Shown: positions 25,534-32,853 of the stretch, in pieces
How positions within the stretch are numbered: position 1 is the first letter of the stretch
How the letters are laid out: every line of letters begins with the position of its first letter
Source of the DNA: Bacteroides sp.
GTDB lineage: Bacteria; Bacteroidota; Bacteroidia; Bacteroidales; Muribaculaceae
DNA length: 45,480 nucleotides
Direction of reading: 5' to 3'
Assembly: GCA_014802175.1 (NCBI GenBank)
Contig: JAAVCU010000021.1
Span: forward strand, 17,879-63,358
Notes under the pieces: generated by a model
Seen by the model: the letters and a program-made list of their open reading frames with translations, nothing else
Told to the model about the DNA's origin: nothing
The model's database searches: none
Program-made: the position numbers and the translations under genes

Positions 25534-28284
25534 ATGAAATTCTTACAACAACTCCTAACAGGAACGCTTCTTGTGGGGGGAGCTATGATGCCGACCCTCT
25601 CCGCTGAAGCTCGCGATTATGCTAACTGGATGGCTGACCTCCCGGATGCCGCCTATGTATGTACCCTCTCACTCCCCGGCGCTCACGATGCCGCCACCGG
25701 CGAAGGGTTCAAGTATGGAGCCACTACCGGTAATTCTGCACAGGCACAGACAAAATCACTTAATGATATAATTAATTCAGGTACTCGGGTTCTTGATTTC
25801 CGACCTTCTGTCAGCGGTGGTAGATTGGTATGTTTTCATGGTATAGCCGAGATTAGTAAAAATTTTGATGACGCTATAAGAGAGCTTTGCGAATGGCTAA
25901 ATCAACATCCTACGGAATTCTTTGTGATTCATCTGTATCAAGGGAATAATGATGGTGATATCAACGATAAGATGAATGAACTCCTTGCTGAGGAAGCAGT
26001 CAAAGCTCATCTGATTCAGTTTAAAGCTGATCTTACAGTTGAAGAGATGCGAGGGAAAATCCTCTTTATGAAACGCGATACTATAACGTGGGACAGCCCT
26101 TACGCTACTCCTCTTGATCGCTGGTCGGAAACTGAGAACCTTAATTCAGGTTGGGAGTTACGAGGTAGGGTTTATTCGACAAAACCCGGCACGACAGATA
26201 AATACGACCGTCGTGAAACATATCTTCTTATTCAGGATTTGGCACATGCTTACGGTGAGAACGAGGGTGACAAGAAGAAATATGCAAAAGAGATATTCGA
26301 TTTCTTAGAGAATTGGTGTCCTACTACACGCAATAATATGGTGTGGACTTTCAACTTTGCATCGGCTTATAACGATAAAAATACCTCTTCAGCAACTGGC
26401 TATGCAGACAATGCGAATACAATGAACCCTTATTTCAAGGAATGTCTTGATAATTCGAATGGTCCCGCCGGAATGGTTATGATCGATTTTGTAGGAGCCG
26501 ATCAGCATAGTGTGTATAGTAGTATGGTAGGAACTCATACTAATAAGACTACTTATGGAGAGACATTAACACATGCAGTGGTTGAGCAGAACTTCAAGTA
26601 TATCGACAGATTTGTGTCGCGTCAGGTGACAGAGGTTAAGTTTGTTGACAGATCTTGGGCAGGAACTTTGTGGGACAACATGTTCTATGGAAATAACCTG
26701 TTTGCTGATGTTAACGGGAATGGTTGGATGGACTATGTCATCGCCTCTTCGCAGCAGGAGAGCGGCACTGTTTATGTTACTAATAATAATAGTAACGGAT
26801 ACTTCGATTTTATGAGAGAAAGAGTGTTCGGTACAAATTATGGCAATCATGTATTAATTCCGATTGATTTCGACAACGATGGAGACATTGATTTCATTGT
26901 TTTAAAGAATAATGGCAATTGCGCTGAAATCCAGAAGAATGACGGTAAGGGTAATTTTACCAAGATTGAGAAAACAGGTATCACCGATACTACTCCGATT
27001 GAAGAGAATGATAACTTTGATGGCGTTGCAGTCGTGCTCGATGTGAATCATGACGGTTGGAAAGATTTTGTAACATACGGTAAAGATCTATATCCCAAGG
27101 TATTCCTCGGTAAAGGTGACGGCACATTCACTGTAGCGGAAACCAATATGCCTAAACTTAAATATGGTGAGTTGGCTATCGGTGACTATGACCGTGACGG
27201 TTTTGCCGACATCCTTATCAGCGGTAAAACAAATGACGAATATTGGCCGGAAGCTGACGCTTTGAAACTTTATATTGTTCTTACGCGTCCGGATCTAAAC
27301 TTCGCGGTTCTCACACCTGAAACATTGCAACCTTACGCTACTTACGATGGTGGTGTGATGTTTGTGGATATGAATATGGATGGTCTCCTTGATGTATTCG
27401 TAAGTGGAAAGAGAAATGATGATAACAGACATGATACATATCACACAAATCTCCTTATCAATAAGGGAAATGATGTATTCGAGCGTGCAAATGTCCTTCT
27501 CGATCCTGTCAAAAAAGGAACTGCCGATTGGGCAGACCTTACAGGTAACGGTCGCCCCGACATCGTTTATGCCGGTGAGAACCATTTGAGCTATTACACC
27601 TCAACCGTTATCAATCTTGGAGACGGCGATTACAAGACCGAGTCTACGATGGATGGTCACCGCGCTTCACCATCTGTAGCGGCCTGCGATTATCGTGGCG
27701 TTGGCCATGCATCGGTAGCAGTGATGGGTCACAGCTGGGATTCCAAGGCCAATCAGCTGTTTGACTCAGAGCCAACAAACATTGCGTCAATCCGTTCCGC
27801 GCTCGATGCCGGAGTGGTAGCGACCCCCGTTGCTCAGCTCACGGAACTTGACTTCGATAAAGAGGAGGGTGTGATCTTCACCGTTAAGAATGCAAAGGAT
27901 ATGCCAGAAGGCACACGCTATAATTATGTAATGAAGCTGAAAAACGGTCAGATCATATCCAATGTGCCGGTAAATCCCGCCACTCAAACGGCACTCATCG
28001 CCGATATGGATGGCACAACCACTGCTACACAGATGATTTATCCCACTATCAAGAAATCGGATATTGAAACGATTGCCATTCAGGCGGTTGATGCCAACAA
28101 GACAGCCACATCTTTTGAACTTAAGTCAGACGGTATCACCACCGGTGTAGAGGAGATCACCGTAGGCGAATATGAGGGAGAGGTGGAATATTACAATCTC
28201 CAGGGACAGCGCGTCCTCAATCCCTCCAACGGCATATACATAGAGCGTCGCGGCTCCAAAACCACCAAACGCTACATCCGCTAA
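25534..28284 (+). CDS. Secreted PI-PLC X-domain protein with seven-bladed VCBS propeller (copy 2)
   Basis: A 916-residue paralog of the preceding protein with the same plan: signal peptide (1-26), PI-PLC X domain with H51 (LPGAHDAATG), RVLDFRPS and H102 (VCFHGIAEIS), then seven VCBS loops (DVNGNGW, DFDNDGD, DVNHDGW, DYDRDGF, DMNMDGL, DLTGNGR and a degenerate DYRGVGH), a fibronectin-like module and the same short C-terminal domain. The last 41 residues nearly equal those of copy 1 while the middle has diverged strongly. The DNA between about 25740 and 27480 is visibly richer in A and T than both ends, suggesting mosaic origin. Active-site histidines are kept, so both copies are probably active enzymes. 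Confidence 0.84.
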   Translation: MKFLQQLLTGTLLVGGAMMPTLSAEARDYANWMADLPDAAYVCTLSLPGAHDAATGEGFKYGATTGNSAQAQTKSLNDIINSGTRVLDFRPSVSGGRLVCFHGIAEISKNFDDAIRELCEWLNQHPTEFFVIHLYQGNNDGDINDKMNELLAEEAVKAHLIQFKADLTVEEMRGKILFMKRDTITWDSPYATPLDRWSETENLNSGWELRGRVYSTKPGTTDKYDRRETYLLIQDLAHAYGENEGDKKKYAKEIFDFLENWCPTTRNNMVWTFNFASAYNDKNTSSATGYADNANTMNPYFKECLDNSNGPAGMVMIDFVGADQHSVYSSMVGTHTNKTTYGETLTHAVVEQNFKYIDRFVSRQVTEVKFVDRSWAGTLWDNMFYGNNLFADVNGNGWMDYVIASSQQESGTVYVTNNNSNGYFDFMRERVFGTNYGNHVLIPIDFDNDGDIDFIVLKNNGNCAEIQKNDGKGNFTKIEKTGITDTTPIEENDNFDGVAVVLDVNHDGWKDFVTYGKDLYPKVFLGKGDGTFTVAETNMPKLKYGELAIGDYDRDGFADILISGKTNDEYWPEADALKLYIVLTRPDLNFAVLTPETLQPYATYDGGVMFVDMNMDGLLDVFVSGKRNDDNRHDTYHTNLLINKGNDVFERANVLLDPVKKGTADWADLTGNGRPDIVYAGENHLSYYTSTVINLGDGDYKTESTMDGHRASPSVAACDYRGVGHASVAVMGHSWDSKANQLFDSEPTNIASIRSALDAGVVATPVAQLTELDFDKEEGVIFTVKNAKDMPEGTRYNYVMKLKNGQIISNVPVNPATQTALIADMDGTTTATQMIYPTIKKSDIETIAIQAVDANKTATSFELKSDGITTGVEEITVGEYEGEVEYYNLQGQRVLNPSNGIYIERRGSKTTKRYIR
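28240..28284 (+). repeat. 45-bp identical 3'-end repeat, copy 2
   Basis: Identical to 25177-25221. The wider 3' ends (from about 25083 and 28143) are also closely similar, with mostly third-position differences. Confidence 0.85.
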
Positions 28285-28325
28285 CCGGATAGTCAGTCAC
28301 TGTGTAACTAACCGATAACTAAATC

Positions 28326-28354
28326 AAAAAGGATCGCCTTCGGGCGGTCCTTTT
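28326..28354 (+). terminator. Intrinsic terminator, GGATCGCC family, copy 3
   Basis: Stem GGATCGCC / GGCGGTCC with a TTCG loop, AAAAA before and TTTT after, 46 bp after the second PLC stop. CCGATAACT is at 28312-28320. Confidence 0.92.
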
Positions 28355-28357
28355 ATC

Positions 28358-28388
28358 TTTGCCCACTCGCGAATATTTATTATATTTG
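28358..28388 (+). promoter_or_regulatory. Consensus Bacteroidetes promoter for the AAA-ATPase gene
   Basis: TTTG (28358-28361), a 19-base spacer, then TATATTTG (28381-28388): both boxes match the Bacteroidetes housekeeping promoter. The ATG follows 21 bases later. The shared locus operator is absent at the expected distance, so this gene is probably expressed independently of the glycan locus. Confidence 0.75.
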
Positions 28389-28409
28389 CAGGTATAATCA
28401 TATGGACTT

Positions 28410-29957
28410 ATGGCTAAGCTCAGATATCCGATAGGAATACAGACGTTTTCAAGTATAATAAATGGGAATTATTCGTATGTCGATAAGACGATGTTTATTC
28501 CCAAGCTACTTGATGCGGCCAAATATATCTTTTTGAGCAGACCAAGAAGATTCGGCAAAAGCCTTACCCTCTCTATGCTTCATTCTTATTTCTCAGCAGA
28601 AAAAGAATTGTTCAGAGGCTTGGCAGTCAGTGGTTCAAATGTGGAGTGGGTAAAACGTCCGGTGATACATTTTGATTTCAACGCTTCTGACTATTTGCAG
28701 GAAAATGGTTTGGAGGCCCGCCTTGATGCGTCGCTGTCTGTATATGAGGCTGAGTATGGCATTACGAGCATATCTACAAGTTTTCCGATAAGGTTTGAGA
28801 ATCTGATTCGTACTGCATATCAGCAATCCGGGTCGGAAGTCGCCATCTTGATTGATGAGTATGATAAACCTCTGTTGGGAATTGAAGAAAATGCAGCATT
28901 GATTGAGAAAAACCAATCTACCCTCAAGAGTCTCTTAGGGGTTTTGAAGTCAATGGACCGATATATCCATTTTGCCATGCTGACAGGCGTTGCGCGGTTT
29001 AATAAGGTGTCAATCTTCAGTGACCTTAATAATTTGCGGGATATCTCAATGCAGAATGATTTTGCAGATATATGTGGATGGACTCAGACCGAACTGGAGG
29101 AAAACTACGCGGAAGGGATAAGGGATTTGGCTCAAAGTAATGCTATGAGTTATGCTGAGGCAGTAAAAAAGTTGAGACGGATGTATGACGGTTATAAGTT
29201 TGCATCATCGGGCAATCAGCTCTATAATCCTTTCAGCGTGCTGAATGCCTTGGCCAGCGGTGAGTTTGGCAGCTATTGGTTTCAGACCGGAACACCGACA
29301 TTTCTGGCCAAAAGAATCATACGTAATCGTGTCTTGCTTCCTTCACTCAACCATCAATGGGTAGAGAAATCGGAACTTGAGGCGGTGGGGATACATGATA
29401 ATGACCCGATTCCATTGCTATTCCAAACCGGGTATCTGACCATCAAGTCTACCGATGGCAATGAGTATGAACTTCATTTCCCAAATGAGGAAGTGGAATC
29501 CGGTTTTGCAAAGCAATTATCACGTCTTTGCGTTCCGGAACTTAATGATACCAATGGAGATTTCGCTCTCCGAAAATTCCGCGTTGATCTCAGAAACGGA
29601 AATGTCGAAAGCTTTATGCAGAGATTGCAGACGATGATTAAAGCAATCCCGTATGAGCAACATAATGAGAAATTCTATCAAAATATCGTTTATCTGTTAT
29701 TTACATTGCTTGGAGCAGATGCGCGTATGGAGGAGCATAGTAGCCGGGGACGTGCCGACTTGGTGGTTAGAATGGATAAGTTTATCTATATATTTGAATT
29801 CAAATATAATGGGTCGGCAGAAGAAGCTCTGCAGCAGATCCACGACAAGGACTATGCCGGACGTTTCAATGTATCAGAAAAAGAGATAATACTGGTGGGA
29901 GCAAATTTCTCCGGAGAAAGCCGAGGACTTGACTCTTGGCTCATCGAACGCAGTTAG
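28410..29957 (+). CDS. AAA-ATPase-like protein with C-terminal PD-(D/E)XK nuclease domain
   Basis: A 515-residue cytoplasmic protein of a family with many paralogs in gut Bacteroidetes. The N-terminus (YPIGIQTFSSIINGNYSYVDKT) is typical. The ATP-binding loop is LSRPRRFGKSLTLS (about residues 43-56) and the Walker B-like motif is AILIDEYDKPLL (about 145-156). The C-terminus has GRADLVVRMDKFIYIFEFKYNG, where the D and E-x-K residues fit a PD-(D/E)XK nuclease fold. Codon use is more AT-rich than in the enzymes upstream, which with its own promoter suggests a separate history. The function of the family is not established; a role in mobile DNA or defence is only conjecture. It converges with the minus-strand GH95 gene. 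Confidence 0.9.
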   Translation: MAKLRYPIGIQTFSSIINGNYSYVDKTMFIPKLLDAAKYIFLSRPRRFGKSLTLSMLHSYFSAEKELFRGLAVSGSNVEWVKRPVIHFDFNASDYLQENGLEARLDASLSVYEAEYGITSISTSFPIRFENLIRTAYQQSGSEVAILIDEYDKPLLGIEENAALIEKNQSTLKSLLGVLKSMDRYIHFAMLTGVARFNKVSIFSDLNNLRDISMQNDFADICGWTQTELEENYAEGIRDLAQSNAMSYAEAVKKLRRMYDGYKFASSGNQLYNPFSVLNALASGEFGSYWFQTGTPTFLAKRIIRNRVLLPSLNHQWVEKSELEAVGIHDNDPIPLLFQTGYLTIKSTDGNEYELHFPNEEVESGFAKQLSRLCVPELNDTNGDFALRKFRVDLRNGNVESFMQRLQTMIKAIPYEQHNEKFYQNIVYLLFTLLGADARMEEHSSRGRADLVVRMDKFIYIFEFKYNGSAEEALQQIHDKDYAGRFNVSEKEIILVGANFSGESRGLDSWLIERS

Positions 29958-29988
29958 ACTTGGTTTAAAGTTTGAATAAAATAAATGG

Positions 29989-30024
29989 AAAGAGAGCTGA
30001 AATCGTTGGAATTCAGCTCTCTTT
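29989..30024. terminator. Bidirectional terminator between convergent genes
   Basis: Perfect 13-bp stem, AAAGAGAGCTGAA (29989-30001) with TTCAGCTCTCTTT (30012-30024), loop of 10 bases. The T-rich right end serves the AAA gene; the A-rich left end becomes a T-run on the minus strand and serves GH95. Confidence 0.9.
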
Positions 30025-30051
30025 TGTTGGTTGGGTTAGTTGGGTCGGTGA

Positions 30052-32448
30052 TTATTTTGCGATGGTGAGGGTTTCGCCACTGCGGAGGGAGATGGGGGTG
30101 AGTCCGTTTTTCGCGGCTTTCGGTGCGTAGGGCTTGCCGTTGACCGCAAGGGTGGCTCCTTCTGGGAGGCGGAGGTTGAACGAACCATCTTTTGCAGCGC
30201 GGATGGCGGCTGCTGTCAAAGCACCATTCTCCCATGCCAGATCAGCCTCCAAGGCGCCCTCCGCACAAATTCCCTGTACCTTACCCGAATCCCAAGCCTC
30301 GGGAAGGGCGGGAAGGAACTCTATGAAGCCATCGTGGCTCTGCAAAAGCATATCGCAAATGCCGGAAACTCCCGCCTCATTGGCATCGAAGCTGAAGATA
30401 TCCTTATCCGCGCCCGCGATACCGGCCGGAGACACTGTCATAAGGTTCTCGCGTGTGAAGTTGCGGTATAGATCCTGCAACCAGGCATGAGCCTCCTCGC
30501 TGTCCTTGATAAACGCATTGAAGCAAAGCATATTCGCCGCGCTCCATTCAGTGTCCTCCCATCCGGGAGCCGAAGTCTGGTTCTTGATGGTTTTGCGGGC
30601 AGCCTCGATGAGTTCGGGCGATTTGGTGTGCGAGATCTGACCGAGAGGATAGAGCGAGAGGAGGTGAGATGTGTGGCGGTGAGCCGGATCCTGACGCTGA
30701 TAACCATGCATCCACTCCTGAACTTCGCCTCGGTCGTCGACCTTCAGCGGAGGAAGTTTCGCAAGGTCCTTCTCCAGACGTTTGCGGAAGTTCTTGTCCA
30801 CACCTAAAATCTTTGAGCTCTCGATGCACGCATTATATATGTCGGCAACGATGGCGCGGTCAATTGTAGGCATCATGGAGGCAGAGAAGCCGCGACCGTC
30901 GGGTGTGCGGAAACCATTCTCCGGAGAGATGCTCGGACCGGTCACGAGGTAGCCGGTGTTGGGATCTTCAACCATGTAATCCACGAAGAATTCAGCGCAG
31001 CTTTTCAGTAGCGGGTAGCCGGTGTTGCGCAGATAATCCTTGTCGAGAGTATATTTATAATGACTCCAGAGGTGAGTGGCCATCCATGCGCCGGCAGTGA
31101 CGTGCAGACCCCAGCCCACATCTCCTCCGGGAGCGGTATAACCCCAAGGGTTGGTCACGGTGTGCGCGCACCATCCTCGGCAACCATAAACCTTGTTGGC
31201 GGTCTCCGAACCATATTTCTCAAGGAGGCGCAGGTAAGTGAAGAGGCCCTCGTTGCACTCCGCGAGGTTAGCCTTGTTGGGCGACCAATAGTTCTGGTTG
31301 ATGTTGATGTCGAGGTGATAATCGCAGGTCCAGCCCATGTGGCAGGCAAGGTCATCGTTCCAGATACCCTGCAGGTTGGAGCAGAGAGGGGAGCCCGGAC
31401 GAGAGGATGCAATCTGCATATATCTGCCATACTGAAAGAAAAGAGCGTCGAAATCGGGATCCACAGCACCACTCTTGATGAGATGCAGACGCACATCGGT
31501 GGGGAGGTGCGAGTTGTCGCGATTTCCCAAAGCAATATCCATGCGCTTGAACAGAGGCTCCACATCATTGACATGGTTGGCTTTCAGTGTGTCGTAACCT
31601 TTAGCGGCGGCCTGAGCCACAGTGCGGTCGGCAAGCTCGCGGTAATCGCGGTTGAACATATCGGTGCGTATATCGGTGATGATCACCACCTCATCGGCAT
31701 TCTTAACGGAAACAGAGTTGTCGGAATGTGACACCGATCCCCCTTTGGGCAGAAGTGTCATATTGGTGTAAAACTCAACGCCGCCGGGACCGAACATAGG
31801 GTAATCCACCTTCCCCTGAAACTTGAGGGCAGCATTGCTCGCCGTGTGGTCGGCGGCGCGCAGGAGGTCAGTGGCGAGAGTCATGGAAACGGCACCCGGT
31901 TTGTCGGCGGAAACCTTGATCACCAGAACGCTGTCGGGATAATTGCAGAAATATTCGCGGGTGTAAGCCACATCACCTTTTGTGAATGAGGTGCGCGCCA
32001 AGCCGTTTTGTAGATTGAGTTCGCGGCGATAGTTTTCCACAGCCCCCTTGGGGTAGGTGAACTCGATTGTCATCTCACCCATCGGGAGGTGAGTTCCGAA
32101 TGACTTGGAATGTCCGCGGAGATACTGATGAGTAAGGTCATTACCCTTGGCGAGGTCTCCCTCGAAAAATGCCTGACGAATTTCGGCGAGGTGTTCCGGA
32201 CCGCAATGGTCGTTCTGCTGGTCGTCGCGCTGACCTGCCCACAACGTCATCTCGTTAAGAGCGATCCGGTCCTTGTTGATGCCGCCAAAGACCACTGCGC
32301 CGAGACGCCCGTTGCCTAACGGCACACCCTCCATCCATTCCTTGGCAGGATTCTGATACCACAACACCGGGTCTGCGAGCTGCGCTCGGGAAGCCAGTGG
32401 CGCGATCAGGAAAGCTGCCAATGTGCAGTTTCTAATAATTCGTTTCAT
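30052..32448 (-). CDS. GH95 family alpha-L-fucosidase (or alpha-L-galactosidase), second copy
   Basis: A 798-residue paralog of the protein at 1435-3765, on the opposite strand. Signal peptide 1-22 (LIAPLASRAQ), then VLWYQNPAKEWMEGVPLGNGRLG, HLDININQNYW, the acid candidate E510 in GPSISPENGF, and FDANEAGVSGICDMLLQSHDG near the C-terminus. Like the first copy it has D-x-N where, from memory, many family members have N-x-N, so both belong to one subtype. It has a slightly longer C-terminus (NGLTPISLRSGETLTIAK). It ends 27 bp from the shared terminator. The TAnnTTTG promoter and operator of the main locus are not found at the usual place upstream, so it may be regulated differently. Confidence 0.92.
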   Translation of the reverse strand: MKRIIRNCTLAAFLIAPLASRAQLADPVLWYQNPAKEWMEGVPLGNGRLGAVVFGGINKDRIALNEMTLWAGQRDDQQNDHCGPEHLAEIRQAFFEGDLAKGNDLTHQYLRGHSKSFGTHLPMGEMTIEFTYPKGAVENYRRELNLQNGLARTSFTKGDVAYTREYFCNYPDSVLVIKVSADKPGAVSMTLATDLLRAADHTASNAALKFQGKVDYPMFGPGGVEFYTNMTLLPKGGSVSHSDNSVSVKNADEVVIITDIRTDMFNRDYRELADRTVAQAAAKGYDTLKANHVNDVEPLFKRMDIALGNRDNSHLPTDVRLHLIKSGAVDPDFDALFFQYGRYMQIASSRPGSPLCSNLQGIWNDDLACHMGWTCDYHLDININQNYWSPNKANLAECNEGLFTYLRLLEKYGSETANKVYGCRGWCAHTVTNPWGYTAPGGDVGWGLHVTAGAWMATHLWSHYKYTLDKDYLRNTGYPLLKSCAEFFVDYMVEDPNTGYLVTGPSISPENGFRTPDGRGFSASMMPTIDRAIVADIYNACIESSKILGVDKNFRKRLEKDLAKLPPLKVDDRGEVQEWMHGYQRQDPAHRHTSHLLSLYPLGQISHTKSPELIEAARKTIKNQTSAPGWEDTEWSAANMLCFNAFIKDSEEAHAWLQDLYRNFTRENLMTVSPAGIAGADKDIFSFDANEAGVSGICDMLLQSHDGFIEFLPALPEAWDSGKVQGICAEGALEADLAWENGALTAAAIRAAKDGSFNLRLPEGATLAVNGKPYAPKAAKNGLTPISLRSGETLTIAK

Positions 32449-32692
32449 TCTTTTTGATATAGTTAATTAAAAGTTTTCTCTGTGTTGTAAAATTATTGAG
32501 AAAAGGAGGAATATTGAGGGATGTATAAAGCAAATTTTGATAAATTTTAAGGAATCGCAAAGTTCGGAAAGAGAAGGATTGTTATTTTAGAATTTTTTGA
32601 AGCATAATTTCAAAATTTCACTTCTTAAATGCTGAAAATTAGATTGAAAACGAAAAATGTAAAAAATGCGTCACTAATTGTAATTTTATAGT

Positions 32693-32725
32693 CAAACTTA
32701 TTCTATTTAGGTGCTGATAACCAAA
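32693..32725 (-). promoter_or_regulatory. Candidate promoter for the second GH95 gene
   Basis: Read on the minus strand: TTTG (32725-32722), a 21-base spacer, then TAAGTTTG (32700-32693). It would give a leader of about 240 bases. A nearer alternative, GAACTTTGCGA (32565-32555), differs from the local -7 pattern by one base. I cannot choose between them. Confidence 0.35.
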
Positions 32726-32774
32726 ACTTCAAAATTCTAAAGCAAAATTCGCTTATTTTACGGGCGCGGTATAG

Positions 32775-32782
32775 TAGTTTTG
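32775..32782 (+). promoter_or_regulatory. -7 box for the FAS1/SusCD operon
   Basis: TAGTTTTG, 71 bases before the ATG at 32854. No convincing -33 box, and the TGGAG element found at the first locus is absent 37-38 bases upstream, which suggests a different regulator. Confidence 0.5.
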
Positions 32783-32853
32783 AACCCGAAATTAAAAAGC
32801 GTCTTCGACGCACCGGAAAACAGCAAATACAAAACAACTAATATCAATTCATA

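Larger units (their letters stand above)
32449..32853. other. AT-rich 405-bp divergent intergenic region
   Basis: Separates the minus-strand GH95 from the plus-strand FAS1 gene. It contains candidate promoters in both directions (see separate entries), a small hairpin GCGTC-TTC-GACGC at 32799-32811 in the plus-strand leader, and many A/T runs. No ORF or RNA gene could be supported. Confidence 0.7.

Noticed and set aside
30134-31731. Plus-strand open frames across the second GH95 gene
   Set aside because: They overlap a clear minus-strand GH95 with all motifs and show no independent coding signs.
32449-32692. Riboswitch or small RNA in the long possible leader of the second GH95
   Set aside because: The sequence is AT-rich with no conserved riboswitch core or strong paired structure that I could identify.
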